NCBI RefSeq assembly: GCF_007065885.1
Contig: NZ_CP041409.1
Location: 806,001 to 870,000 of the forward strand
Direction of reading: 5' to 3'
DNA: 64,000 bases
Source of the DNA: Altererythrobacter sp. TH136
GTDB lineage: Bacteria > Pseudomonadota > Alphaproteobacteria > Sphingomonadales > Sphingomonadaceae
Positions 28,075-36,756 of this stretch are shown here, one piece after another. Under the pieces are notes generated by a model, which did not search any database, was not told the origin of the DNA, and saw only the letters and a program-made list of their open reading frames with translations. Numbering within the stretch: the first letter of the stretch is position 1; every line of letters begins with the position of its first letter. Made by a program: the position numbers and the translations under genes.

Positions 28075-28243
28075 TTTTGACCGTTGACGAGCCACGTGAG
28101 GCGTGGATTGCTTACGTTCACCCGCGCGGCGCCACACCTTGGCATGTCACGTCTTGCACAAGGCAAGAGCACCGGTACGAGCGCGAGGCGCCGGATTGGC
28201 GCGTCAGCGCAGTGACGAGCAACGAAACGGATCGGTCGCAACG

Positions 28244-28786
28244 ATGAAACTTGTCCCATCGCGGTTTATCGCCCTGCTGCTGGCGGTATGCACCGCCATG
28301 GTGCCGCAAATGGCCCTGGCCAAGGTCTCGGTCTCCTTCCACAGCTTCAACGGGTCGCTCCTGTTCGGGCGTTACCCGCACGCGTTCGTGGTGTTCGAGG
28401 GCACCTTGGACGACACCGGTGAACGCGTTTACTCCAATTACGGATACACCGCCGTGACCGCGGGTCCCGCCGTCCTCGCGGGGCCGGTCCGGCAGACGAT
28501 GATGTCCGAAAAGGACAAGTACATCCGCTCCACCAACCGACATTTCACGGTCACGGTGTCCGATGCCACCTATCGCAGGATGATCGCGGAGGTGGCCGCC
28601 TGGCGCGATAAACCGGGCAAGAACTACGTGCTCGACAGCAACAACTGCATCCACTTCGTGGGCGCGATCATGCAGCTTGCCGGGGTGCGAGTAACCTACC
28701 CCTCCTCGATGGTCCGCAAGCCCAAGGCGTGGATGAACCACATCACCAGGCTAAACCCGCAATTGGGCGCGCGGCAGATTCCCTAG
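28244..28786 (+). CDS. Secreted protein of unknown function
   Basis: 180 aa. The signal peptide [26 protein letters not shown] is clear. The mature protein has [23 protein letters not shown] near the N-terminus and [17 protein letters not shown] near the C-terminus. The His-Ala-Phe early and Asn-Cys-Ile-His-Phe later recall permuted papain/NlpC-P60-like folds, which is only an impression. No neighbour clarifies it: it sits between the Moco operon and argG, each with its own spacing. ATG 28244 was chosen for the signal peptide. Confidence 0.6.
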   Translation: MKLVPSRFIALLLAVCTAMVPQMALAKVSVSFHSFNGSLLFGRYPHAFVVFEGTLDDTGERVYSNYGYTAVTAGPAVLAGPVRQTMMSEKDKYIRSTNRHFTVTVSDATYRRMIAEVAAWRDKPGKNYVLDSNNCIHFVGAIMQLAGVRVTYPSSMVRKPKAWMNHITRLNPQLGARQIP

Positions 28787-28878
28787 CGCGCCGCGGCACC
28801 GGCTTTACTTGCCGCACCTTCGGCAGTCGCCTAGGGCGCGGCGCCACTGGCTCATCCTATCAGTTCCCGGGAACCGAC

Positions 28879-30093
28879 ATGACCGACATCAACAAGGTCG
28901 TCCTCGCCTATTCGGGCGGCCTCGACACCAGCGTGATCCTGAAGTGGCTGCAGGTAACCTATGGGTGCGAGGTGGTGACATTCACCGCCGATCTGGGCCA
29001 GGGCGAGGAGCTGGAACCCGCGCGGGCCAAGGCGCGGCTGATGGGCATTCCCGACGGCAAAATCTACATCGACGACCTGCGCGAGGAATTCGTGCGCGAC
29101 TTCGTGTTTCCGATGATGCGCGCTAATGCTCGCTATGAAGGCGACTACTTGCTCGGGACCTCGATCGCGCGGCCTCTGATCTCGAAGCGATTGATCGAAA
29201 TCGCGCGCGAGACCGGTGCCGATGCGATCGCCCATGGCGCCACCGGCAAAGGCAATGATCAGGTCCGCTTCGAACTGTCGGCCTACGCGCTCGATCCCGA
29301 CATCAAGGTAATCGCGCCGTGGCGTGAGTGGGACCTGACCAGCCGCACCGCGTTGATCGCCTGGGCCGAAAGCCACCAGATCGCGGTCTCGAAAGACAAG
29401 CGAGGCGAAAGCCCGTTTTCGACCGACGCCAATCTCCTGCACACCTCGTCGGAGGGCAAAGTGCTCGAGGATCCGTGGGAAGAAGTGCCCGACTATGTCT
29501 ATTCGCGCACCGAGGAACCCGAGAACGGTCCCGACACGCCCGAATACATCACGATCGATTTCGAACGGGGTGACGGGGTTGCGGTGAATGGCGAGGCGAT
29601 GAGTCCGGCGTCCTTGCTCACCGCGCTCAACGAATTTGGCCGGCGTCATGGCATCGGCCGTCTCGACCTGGTGGAAAATCGCTTCGTCGGGATGAAGAGC
29701 CGCGGCATGTACGAGACGCCGGGCGGCGAGATCTATGCGCGCGCCCATCGCGGGATCGAACAGATCACCCTCGACCGCGGAGCGGCGCATCTCAAGGACG
29801 AGTTGATGCCGAAGTATGCGGAGCTCATCTATAACGGCTTCTGGTTCACGCCAGAGCGCGAGATGCTGCAGGCAGCCATCGATCTGAGCCAGGAAAAGGT
29901 GTCCGGTACGGTTCGGCTCAAGCTGTTCAAGGGCCAGGCGCAAGTGGTCGGCCGCAGGTCGCCCAACTCGCTCTATTCCGAGCGGCACGTTACCTTCGAG
30001 GACGACGCCGGCGCGTACGACCAGAAAGATGCTGCCGGGTTCATCAAATTGAACGCCTTGCGCCTGCGATTGCTCGCTCAGCGAGATCGTTGA
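28879..30093 (+). CDS. argG: Argininosuccinate synthase
   Basis: 404 aa. Joins citrulline and aspartate with ATP in arginine synthesis. The N-type ATP pyrophosphatase loop is [16 protein letters not shown]. Other signatures are [46 protein letters not shown] and [11 protein letters not shown]. Full family length. ATG 28879 begins [14 protein letters not shown]; the longer frame upstream has no family match. It stands alone and is followed by an 830-bp gene-free region. Confidence 0.97.
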   Translation: MTDINKVVLAYSGGLDTSVILKWLQVTYGCEVVTFTADLGQGEELEPARAKARLMGIPDGKIYIDDLREEFVRDFVFPMMRANARYEGDYLLGTSIARPLISKRLIEIARETGADAIAHGATGKGNDQVRFELSAYALDPDIKVIAPWREWDLTSRTALIAWAESHQIAVSKDKRGESPFSTDANLLHTSSEGKVLEDPWEEVPDYVYSRTEEPENGPDTPEYITIDFERGDGVAVNGEAMSPASLLTALNEFGRRHGIGRLDLVENRFVGMKSRGMYETPGGEIYARAHRGIEQITLDRGAAHLKDELMPKYAELIYNGFWFTPEREMLQAAIDLSQEKVSGTVRLKLFKGQAQVVGRRSPNSLYSERHVTFEDDAGAYDQKDAAGFIKLNALRLRLLAQRDR

Positions 30094-30134
30094 TTTAAAC
30101 CAAGGATTTAGTGCAGTTCGACTGCGCCAGTTTT

Positions 30135-30177
30135 TTATCCACCGATGTCCACAGGGAAAACCGGGGAAAGTGGATAA
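30135..30177. promoter_or_regulatory. Cluster of DnaA-box-like sites
   Basis: TTATCCACC at 30135-30143 and, in opposite orientation, AGTGGATAA at 30169-30177 each match the DnaA box TTATCCACA at 8 of 9 positions. TGTCCACAG at 30146-30154 is a weaker variant between them. An AT-rich stretch, TGATTTAAACCAAGGATTTAG, lies about 30-45 nt upstream. Confidence 0.4.
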
Positions 30178-30499
30178 GTGGCCACTTGCGTCCTTGCCCG
30201 ACTCGGCTCCGAAGCGCAGGTTCGGGTCATCGAGAGGAAACGAAATCCTTCAACTGGACAGGCTTAACAGCTTGAACGGAAAATGGATTTTCTACCAATC
30301 GTGATGGCGGCACCTGTCCGCGCAGACCTTGAGATCGTCGAATATCGGGCTTCGGTTCGATGCCAGGCGATCACCAGATAGGAATGCGAACGCGATGCAG
30401 TCATCGGCTGGACAGACCCAGCCATTCGAATGGCACGGTGTGCAGGCTTCGGCCAGGTATGCGGTGCTAAAGAATGGTCGGGAATGATCGGCCTCGGAA

Positions 30500-30700
30500 C
30501 CGGATGTCGGCGCTGGATCTTCGGATTCGCGCCAGCGGAAGGATCCGGATGCCGGTGCGAGCACCGGTGACAGAGCTGACGGAACGCCGGTCTTCGGATC
30601 GATCGACCTTCAGCGACGACACTGGGCGCCAAGTGCCTTCTTCGGGAGGTCCACGCGCTGGTGAGAGTGGGGTCGACCTTCGGGTCGGCCCCATTTGCGT
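30500..30700 (+). ncRNA. Candidate structured RNA with terminator (unidentified)
   Basis: Consecutive hairpins: outer stem CCGGAT (30500-30505)/ATCCGG (30543-30548) enclosing CGCTGG (30511-30516)/CCAGCG (30532-30537); CCGGTG/CACCGG (30552-30567); CGGTC-TTCG-GATCG (30588-30601); CCTTC-TTCG-GGAGG (30636-30649); and a 10-bp terminator-like stem with TTCG loop (30669-30692) followed by ATTTGCG. CGCTGG recurs at 30656-30661 and could compete for CCAGCG. No known RNA family is recognised; orientation is taken from the terminator. Confidence 0.4.
30669..30692 (+). terminator. Terminator-like hairpin of the structured region
   Basis: GGGGTCGACC (30669-30678), loop TTCG, then GGTCGGCCCC (30683-30692): ten pairs including one G-T. 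The trailing ATTTGCG is only a weak U-tract. Confidence 0.55.
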
Positions 30701-30823
30701 TCAGGCCGCGCATGACATCTTTGCTTGAAATGCAGCCGAGCGGTGGCTGAGCGAATCGGGCATGAACGGCTCGCTCGATCACCCGCACGAAGCGGTCGTC
30801 AGCCTGCGGTTGGCGGAACTATC

Positions 30824-30845
30824 GTGGTTAATCTTGAGTAACCAC
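30824..30845. promoter_or_regulatory. Inverted repeat upstream of rlpA
   Basis: GTGGTTA (30824-30830) and TAACCAC (30839-30845) form a perfect 7-bp inverted repeat with an 8-nt spacer, about 80 nt before the rlpA start. It could be an operator. The internal TTAATCTTGAGTAA is only a loose match to a CtrA site. Confidence 0.3.
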
Positions 30846-30925
30846 ACGATGAACGGTTTGCACGATGGGGCAAAGCGAGCGTGCAGGGGTGCCTCCCAAG
30901 CATAGACGCGGGTAAACCGCCCGCC

Positions 30926-31468
30926 ATGCAAAGAACCAACAAACGCATGTCGCGCCAGATGCTGCGCAGCGTCGTATTCGCTGCCGCCGTCATGCTCCCC
31001 GCATCCGCCAGCGGACCGGCATTTGCAGACGCAGGTGTTTCAGCCAGCCGCGAGAATTTCGCAGCGTCCTTCGCCAGTCTCAACACCGCCGCCAGCGCTT
31101 TTGTTCCCTCGACCGGGATGGTTGACGTAACCGCCATCCAGCCAAGCGAAGAGCCTGAGATCGAGGGCGCCGGACGGTCGATTGGCAGCGGCATCGCCAG
31201 CTATTACGGCAACGAACTCGCCGGCAATCGCACCGCGAGCGGTGAGCGGTTCGATCCGGGCAAATTGACCGCCGCGCATCGCACCCTGCCGATGGGTAGC
31301 CGCGTCCTTGTCACCAATGCGGCGAACGGCAAATCGGTGATCGTTCGGATCAACGATCGTGGCCCGTTCCACGGTAACCGGGTGATCGACCTGTCGAAGT
31401 CAGCTGCCAGTCGTATCGGCCTGATCGCTCGCGGCAGCGGGCGGGTAGAGATGGCGTTGCTGGACTAA
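30926..31468 (+). CDS. Septal ring lytic transglycosylase RlpA-like protein
   Basis: 180 aa. A signal peptide covers about residues 8-35 (SVVFAAAVMLPASASGPAFA). The C-terminal double-psi beta-barrel of RlpA includes GIASYYGNELAGNRTASGERFDP, AAHRTLPMGSRVLVTN with the conserved His, and INDRGPFHGNRVIDLSKSAA with the catalytic Asp. No SPOR domain is present, so this is a short form. RlpA cleaves denuded glycan at division sites or, in short forms, may act elsewhere in the envelope. ATG 30947 (MSRQML) is an alternative start. Confidence 0.88.
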   Translation: MQRTNKRMSRQMLRSVVFAAAVMLPASASGPAFADAGVSASRENFAASFASLNTAASAFVPSTGMVDVTAIQPSEEPEIEGAGRSIGSGIASYYGNELAGNRTASGERFDPGKLTAAHRTLPMGSRVLVTNAANGKSVIVRINDRGPFHGNRVIDLSKSAASRIGLIARGSGRVEMALLD

Positions 31469-31616
31469 CCTTGCGCCTTGGGCGCGATCGCAAGTCGATG
31501 CGCGCGCGCCGCGAAACGCTGCCTCTCCGGTGTCTGACCCCGAACTTGGAGTGACGCCCGGAAAGTCCTGTTGGTTCACGCGTTGATGATCTGCACGCAC
31601 ACACGAAAGGATCATC

Positions 31617-31790
31617 ATGCAGGGTGAAATTCTCAGCATCGCGACCATAGTCGGCCCCATCCTCATGCTCGCCGTGATCATCTGGGCCTACATGCGCAAC
31701 AAGTCCGCCAGTCGCTCGACAACTCAACGTGCCGAGCGCGGCGCTCGCGAACTGCGGGAGGAAATCGAGCACGACCGCGATCCCACCTGA
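31617..31790 (+). CDS. Small single-span membrane protein, 57 aa
   Basis: ATG 31617 is preceded by AAAGGA at 7-8 nt and the frame stops at TGA 31788-31790. One transmembrane helix (IATIVGPILMLAVIIWAYM, residues about 8-26) is followed by a charged tail with RAERGARELREEIEHDRDP, likely helical and cytoplasmic. Codon use is normal for the region. No family recognised. It is too short to appear in many automatic gene calls, but the good ribosome-binding site and clear membrane helix support it. Confidence 0.65.
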   Translation: MQGEILSIATIVGPILMLAVIIWAYMRNKSASRSTTQRAERGARELREEIEHDRDPT

Positions 31791-32029
31791 GGAGCGCCGA
31801 GGCTGCTGGCGGTCGCACCTCCGCCCCTCACGCCTTGATCTGATGCCGTCCACCGTTTCGCCACAGGCTCAGCCTTGGAGAAATTGACCGCGCGCGAGGC
31901 GGTGCATAGGACCGGGCAGATGACAATTAGCTCAGGGGCGGCGCTGACTGCGTTTGCCATTTCGACGTGCTTGCTCGGCGAAGATCTACAAAAGCTGGCG
32001 CAGGATGTGCGTGGCTTAACCCGCTCCCG

Positions 32030-32590
32030 GTGAAGCGTTTCGCGGGCCTTTTCCTGTGCGTGCTGGCGGCTTGCCGTCCGCCGGCGAGCGACGATTACGT
32101 TCAGCGCATCGAGCTGAATGCCGGGCGCGGTCCCACGGTGGAACCGACCTCGCCGCAGGTCGAAGGCGCGATATGGGCGCCCGGCGGAGGGTCTGAGCGG
32201 ATCGTGTTCGGCAAACCGGGTTCGCCCCCATACCTAGCGCTTGCGTGCATCGGCACGGGCAGCAGGCGCGCCGTCGAGATCACCCGCTTCGCGCGAACGG
32301 ATCCCAGGGCGCGCGGCATGATGGCCCTGGTTGGCAACGGACATATCGCGCGGCTCAAGATCGATGCAGAATGGAACGGCCGGGGGTGGTTATGGCGCGG
32401 TCGCTACCGCCCCACTGACGAACGGCTCGATGCGTTCACCGGCACGCGCAAGCTGGAATTGACCATCCCAGGCGCCGGCACATTGGTGCTGCAGGGCAGC
32501 AATGAACCCGGCCAGCTGATCGACCTGTGCCGACGCCTGTCGGCGCCCGCAATCAGGGTCCAGCCTGCGGCGATCCTTCCGCCAGGCTGA
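32030..32590 (+). CDS. Lipoprotein of unknown function
   Basis: 186 aa from GTG 32030. The N-terminus VKRFAGLFLCVLAACRPP is a lipoprotein signal with lipobox LAAC. The mature part is beta-rich with a region PPYLALACIGTGSRRAVEITRFA, and ends NEPGQLIDLCRRLSAP. No domain is recognised. The longer open frame begins at 31967, but those residues would spoil the signal peptide. Its 3' end overlaps the dsbD stop on the other strand by 38 nt. Confidence 0.6.
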   Translation: MKRFAGLFLCVLAACRPPASDDYVQRIELNAGRGPTVEPTSPQVEGAIWAPGGGSERIVFGKPGSPPYLALACIGTGSRRAVEITRFARTDPRARGMMALVGNGHIARLKIDAEWNGRGWLWRGRYRPTDERLDAFTGTRKLELTIPGAGTLVLQGSNEPGQLIDLCRRLSAPAIRVQPAAILPPG

Positions 32591-34583
32591 CGAGACTGTC
32601 GACGGTGAGGACCTGCGGCAGAACCTGTGCCTCGCCTCCCGGGGCATACCACAAGTAAAGCGGGATGCCGGCCGCCCCATGGCGGGTAAGGAAGCGGGTG
32701 ATTGCCGGATCGCGCCGCGTCCAGTCGCCCACCAGCGCCACCACGCCCGCCTTTTCAAAGGCCTTGCGGGTCGCCTCACGCTCAATCGCCGCCCGCTCGT
32801 TCACCTTGCAAGTGAGGCACCAGTCGGCGGTGAACCAGACGAAGACCGGCCTGCCCTCCGCCCGTGCGCTCGCGAGCGTCGCCTCGGAGAACGGTCGCGC
32901 GGGAAGCACGCCCTCGGTCGCGCTGGCGGGCGGCGCAACCAAGCTGGGCAAGGCCACTGCCATTGTCACCGCGAGCCCGGCGCTCAGTCCGGCCAGTGCA
33001 GTTCGCCGGTTCGCGCCTTGCCAGAGCGCCGCCAGCGCCGCGATAGTCAGCAAGGCCAGGATTGCGGCCCCGACCGCGAAAGACGCTCCGCCCAGACGCC
33101 AGCAAAGCCACGCCAACGCGGCCACCGTCAGCCCCATCGGCACTGCCATTGCGCGGCGGAATCGCTCCATCCACGGCCCCGGGCGCGGCAACAGGCGGCG
33201 CAGTGGAGGCAGGAACCCCAGCAGCAAGAACGGTAGCGCGAGACCCAGGCCAAGCGCGCCGAACAGCAGCAACGCCTGCGCCCACGGCAACAGCAGCGCC
33301 GCGCCCATCGCCGCCGCCATGAACGGTCCTGTGCACGGGGTGGCGACAAACGCCGCCAGCAGTCCGGTGGCGAAGGCGCCGGCCGGCTGACCTCCGCGCG
33401 TCAGCGACAGTGACGGCAGGTGGAACACGCCCGCCAGATTGGCGGTGATCGCCGACGCCAGCACCAGCAGCGCAACCACCACCGCCGGTTCCTGCAACTG
33501 GAAGGCCCAGCCGACCATCTCCCCCGCTGAGCGCAGCACGAGCAGCAGCACGCCAAGCGCCAGCGTCGCCAGCAGGACCCCGGCGGTGTACGCGATCCCT
33601 TCTGCCCGAGCTTGCGCATCGCTCTCACCCGCGCGTGCCAGGCTCAGCGCTTTCAGGCTGAGGATGGGGAACACGCACGGCATCACGTTCAGCAGCAGCC
33701 CCCCGGCCAACGCGCCGAGCAGCAGCAGCCATATGGGTCCGGCCTGCCTGTCTCCGGTCTTGAGCGGCACGCCGCCCGTCGGGACTGGCCCGGGTACGGC
33801 GCTGAAGCGTACCCCCTCCCCGTTGCCCAGCGCCAGAATGCCGCTCATGGTCTGCGGTCGTCCGGCGCCCGCCGCCAAGGGGATTTCGGCAATCAGCAGG
33901 TCGCCCTCAGCAGCGAACGTCTGGACCGCGGCGTATCGGACAAGATCGCGCTGCTCGAGGAACACGTGAAGGTCGGGCTTGGCCAGCGTGGCCGGCAACG
34001 GAATGGCGATGCGCAGCCGCCCCCCCTCGCTGGCGAAGCTGGCCGCGCGGTCGATCAGTGCGGGGATCGCCGCGCGCCAGCGATCGAACTGCGCGCCTGG
34101 CTGGACTTGCGCCAGGTCAAGCGTGAGGCGCGCTTGTTCGGGCACGCAAATCTGATCGGTGCAGGCGAGCCACTGCGCATCGACCGCAATGGGCGCGGGC
34201 CTGGCCGCGGCCGCCGAAGACGGAACCTCGACATCGATCAGCACCGCGTACGGCCCTTCGTACACGTGGTTCATCAAGCCACCGATGACGAGCCGCTGCG
34301 GCACTGGATATTGCGGCTCTCCCGCTTGCCACCCGGGCGGCAACTTCCACTTGAGCGTCAGGCCGTATCCCGCGTCGCCGGGGTTCTTCCAGTAGCCATG
34401 CCACCCGGGTTCCGGCGTAAAGGCGATAGCCAGGGTAAGCGGTTGGCCCGGACGAACCGGTCCCTCGGCCACCAGGCGCGCGGCGATGTGGTTGGGCCGC
34501 GCCTGCGCCGTCGCGACATCGTGCATCAGCAGGGCCAGGAATGCACACAGCACCGCCAGAAGGGGCAAGGACCTTGCGCGCAT
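32553..34583 (-). CDS. dsbD: Protein-disulfide reductase DsbD family
   Basis: 676 aa. A signal peptide (SLPLLAVLCAFLALLMHDVATA) leads to a periplasmic N-terminal domain with WLACTDQICVPEQ, whose two Cys form the redox pair. The central eight-helix membrane domain carries GGLLLNVMPCVFPILSLKAL and FVATPCTGPFMAAAMG. The C-terminal thioredoxin domain has VWFTADWCLTCKVNE, Cys589 and Cys592. It moves electrons from cytoplasmic thioredoxin to periplasmic disulfide isomerases or cytochrome maturation factors. Start ATG 34583 gives the signal peptide; the open frame continues upstream inside the divergent gene and is not coding there. Confidence 0.93.
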   Translation of the reverse strand: MRARSLPLLAVLCAFLALLMHDVATAQARPNHIAARLVAEGPVRPGQPLTLAIAFTPEPGWHGYWKNPGDAGYGLTLKWKLPPGWQAGEPQYPVPQRLVIGGLMNHVYEGPYAVLIDVEVPSSAAAARPAPIAVDAQWLACTDQICVPEQARLTLDLAQVQPGAQFDRWRAAIPALIDRAASFASEGGRLRIAIPLPATLAKPDLHVFLEQRDLVRYAAVQTFAAEGDLLIAEIPLAAGAGRPQTMSGILALGNGEGVRFSAVPGPVPTGGVPLKTGDRQAGPIWLLLLGALAGGLLLNVMPCVFPILSLKALSLARAGESDAQARAEGIAYTAGVLLATLALGVLLLVLRSAGEMVGWAFQLQEPAVVVALLVLASAITANLAGVFHLPSLSLTRGGQPAGAFATGLLAAFVATPCTGPFMAAAMGAALLLPWAQALLLFGALGLGLALPFLLLGFLPPLRRLLPRPGPWMERFRRAMAVPMGLTVAALAWLCWRLGGASFAVGAAILALLTIAALAALWQGANRRTALAGLSAGLAVTMAVALPSLVAPPASATEGVLPARPFSEATLASARAEGRPVFVWFTADWCLTCKVNERAAIEREATRKAFEKAGVVALVGDWTRRDPAITRFLTRHGAAGIPLYLWYAPGGEAQVLPQVLTVDSLVSLAEGSPQAGP

Positions 34584-34611
34584 CGTGACTTGCGCTCTAG
34601 GGCCCGTGGAC

Positions 34612-35832
34612 ATGGACGACAAGCGCGACCTCGTGATCCTGGGCGGCGGACTCGTCGGCATGACGCTGGCGCTGGCTGCGGCAAGCAAGGGCATCTCCAG
34701 CCACGTCGTCGATCGGGCCGATCCCGCCGAATTGACCGCAGTGGGCTTCGATGGCCGCGCCTCCGCCATTTCGACCGCCAGCTGGAACCTGTTCGGCAAC
34801 ATCGGTCTGGCAAGCGCGTTGGAGCCTTTCGCCTGTCCGATCGAGCGCATCGCCGTCAGCGACCAATTGAAGCCGGGCCAGATCGATTTCGTGCCTGAAC
34901 CGCACGAAGGTTCGCTCGGCCGCATGTTCGAAAACCGGCGCCTGAGGCTGGCGCTGTTCGAAGCCGCGGAGCAGCAGCCGCTGATCGCCTTCCATCCTCG
35001 CGCCGAGGTGATCGAGCGGGAACGCGGGGCGCACGGCGTGGCCGCGCGACTACGAGATGGGCGCACGCTCACCGGCAGCCTGATGGTGGCGGCGGAGGGC
35101 AGGCGCTCGCCCACTCGAGAGGAAGCTGGCCTGCCGTTGGCGCAGTGGGATTATCGCCATCGGGCCATCGTGACAGGGCTGGTCCACGATGCACCGCATG
35201 GCGGAACCGCGTGGGAAATCTTCTATCCGGCGGGCCCCTTTGCGTTGCTGCCGATGCTCGACGACGAAGCCGGCAACCATCGCAGCGCGCTGGTGTGGAC
35301 CGTTGCGGAAAAGGACGCGGCGGGAACGCTCAAGCTCGGCGACCGCGCTTTCCTGGCCGAAGTGAACAAGCGGATGGGCGAGGTGCTTGGCACCGTCACT
35401 GCGGCGGGTCCGCGGGCCTCCTATCCCTTGAGCTTCCAGCACACCGCGCGGATCGTGGCCGACCGGCTGGCGCTGGTGGGCGATGCGGCCCACGGCATCC
35501 ATCCGATCGCTGGCCAGGGTCTGAACCTGGGCCTGCGCGATGTCGGCGCACTGGTCGAAGTGATCGCTGACGGGATGCGGCTGGGCCTCGAGCCCGGCGA
35601 TGCCCAGTTGCTGGCGCGCTACGAACGGTGGCGCAGTCTCGACAGCATGTCGGTGGCACTGGCAACCGATGGGCTGACCTGGCTGTTCGGCGTTCCGGGG
35701 AAGGCCGCCAGCGCGGTGCGCCGACTCGGCATGGGCGGGGTCCAGCGCCTGTCACCGCTGAAGCACTGGTTCATGGATGAAGCGCGCGGCGTATCGGGCG
35801 CGCTTCCTGAATTGCTGACCGAACGCTACTGA
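34612..35832 (+). CDS. FAD-dependent ubiquinone biosynthesis hydroxylase (UbiH/UbiF/VisC family)
   Basis: 406 aa. FAD-binding Rossmann motif LVILGGGLVGMTLALAAA is at the N-terminus, the middle has VVAAEGRRSPTREEAGLP, and the second FAD motif is RLALVGDAAHGIHPIAGQG. These three define the UbiH family of aromatic-ring hydroxylases that modify the quinone ring in ubiquinone synthesis at the inner membrane. Which ring position it hydroxylates cannot be read from the sequence. It is divergent from dsbD with 28 bp between starts and overlaps the Mic60-like stop by 7 nt at its end. Confidence 0.88.
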   Translation: MDDKRDLVILGGGLVGMTLALAAASKGISSHVVDRADPAELTAVGFDGRASAISTASWNLFGNIGLASALEPFACPIERIAVSDQLKPGQIDFVPEPHEGSLGRMFENRRLRLALFEAAEQQPLIAFHPRAEVIERERGAHGVAARLRDGRTLTGSLMVAAEGRRSPTREEAGLPLAQWDYRHRAIVTGLVHDAPHGGTAWEIFYPAGPFALLPMLDDEAGNHRSALVWTVAEKDAAGTLKLGDRAFLAEVNKRMGEVLGTVTAAGPRASYPLSFQHTARIVADRLALVGDAAHGIHPIAGQGLNLGLRDVGALVEVIADGMRLGLEPGDAQLLARYERWRSLDSMSVALATDGLTWLFGVPGKAASAVRRLGMGGVQRLSPLKHWFMDEARGVSGALPELLTERY

Positions 35833-36713
35833 GCGGCAGGCGTAGCCGCGACGGCCGGACTGAGCTGCTCGACCGGCTGCCCGGCGCCGTTACGCAAGGT
35901 GCGCGGCTCCTGCACCGCAGCGGTCTCGATCAATTCCAGCGCCCGCTGCGCCCGCTCATACCGGCTGGCATCGGCGAGCCACTGCGCCGCGTCCACGGAC
36001 CCGGGCAAAAGCCGGACCTCGGCCATAGCCTTGTCCACCCGTCCGCTTTCCAGGAACATCCGCGCGCGCTGGAACCGCCGCTCCGGCTGAGGCGAAGGGG
36101 TGGTTTCGCGGCGGATCACGAACATGTTCGACAGCTCTTCACCCAGGCGGCTGAGGCTGGGCCGTCCCGACCCCCGCTCAAGGCTGGGCTGAAGACCGTC
36201 GAGACGCGCCACCAACACGTCGCGGGTCACAGGGTTGCCCGCAAAATCGAGCACCGTCTGCACCGCGTTGGGCTGAGCATCGCCGAACCGCAGGCGGAGC
36301 TGATCCGCCAGGTAGCCCAGTTCGCTACCGCGCTCCAGCGCACGGCGGGCGGCAAACGCGATCAGCAGGCCTTCCGCGCGCGCCGCGTTGCCGCCCGCCG
36401 CCTGCGCCTGAAGGTCGAGCCGGGCGATCCGCTGCTCGGCCGCCGCGAGCCGCTGGTCGAGACCGCCTTGGGTCTCTTGCACCCGGGCAACCGCAGCGGC
36501 GGCGGTCTCGCTCGGCACGGGGCGCGCGGGTGGGCCGGCCAGTGGCGCCTGCTCGGTCGGTGCGGGCGCGGGAGAGGCAACGCCGGGTACGAAATACCCG
36601 CGCCACGCAAGGTAGCCGACCACCGACGCTCCCAGCAGGAACGACGCCAAAACTGCAAACAAGACCGGCTTCAACGACGAGCGCGGACGGCTCGTGGTGG
36701 TGTAATCGTTCAT
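35826..36713 (-). CDS. Mic60/mitofilin-like inner-membrane protein
   Basis: 295 aa. A short cytoplasmic N-terminus, one membrane helix (LKPVLFAVLASFLLGASVVGY), a proline/alanine-rich linker, then a coiled-coil-forming stretch (AAAVARVQETQGGLDQRLAAAEQRIARLD) and a helical C-terminal region with ERRFQRARMFLESGRVDKAM and DAAQWLADASRYERAQRALE that resembles the mitofilin signature. Alphaproteobacterial Mic60 homologues shape the inner membrane and are commonly encoded beside hem genes, as here: hemC-hemD-this gene. ATG 36713 gives the expected topology; the longer upstream frame overlaps hemD. Confidence 0.72.
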   Translation of the reverse strand: MNDYTTTSRPRSSLKPVLFAVLASFLLGASVVGYLAWRGYFVPGVASPAPAPTEQAPLAGPPARPVPSETAAAAVARVQETQGGLDQRLAAAEQRIARLDLQAQAAGGNAARAEGLLIAFAARRALERGSELGYLADQLRLRFGDAQPNAVQTVLDFAGNPVTRDVLVARLDGLQPSLERGSGRPSLSRLGEELSNMFVIRRETTPSPQPERRFQRARMFLESGRVDKAMAEVRLLPGSVDAAQWLADASRYERAQRALELIETAAVQEPRTLRNGAGQPVEQLSPAVAATPAAQ

Positions 36714-36756
36714 CAAGTCCCGTTCTGCGAACCCGGGCATCCCGCCCTTGTCGACG

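Larger units (their letters stand above)
30094..30925. other. Gene-free region of 832 bp between argG and rlpA
   Basis: No convincing protein-coding gene. It holds an AT-rich patch after argG, three DnaA-box-like sequences (30135-30177), a run of hairpins ending in a terminator-like stem (30500-30700), and an inverted repeat (30824-30845) upstream of rlpA. A 90-codon open frame on the minus strand (30292-30564) has weak codon bias and is not called. Confidence 0.6.

Noticed and set aside
30292-30564. 90-codon minus-strand ORF with several Cys in the gene-free region
   Set aside because: Starts at GTG, has third-position GC much lower than neighbouring genes, no ribosome-binding site and no family match. 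Kept out, though conservation could rescue it.
30474-30728. 84-codon plus-strand ORF across the hairpin region
   Set aside because: The Arg/Ser-rich product has no motif and the nucleotide sequence is better explained by RNA structure.
30828-30841. Possible CtrA site (TTAA-N7-TTAA) upstream of rlpA
   Set aside because: The second half-site does not match with the required spacing; only the inverted repeat is reported.
30094-30925. Calling this region the chromosomal origin
   Set aside because: DnaA-like boxes are few and none of the usual origin-flanking genes (dnaA, hemE, gidA, parAB) is adjacent, so only a DnaA-box cluster is reported.
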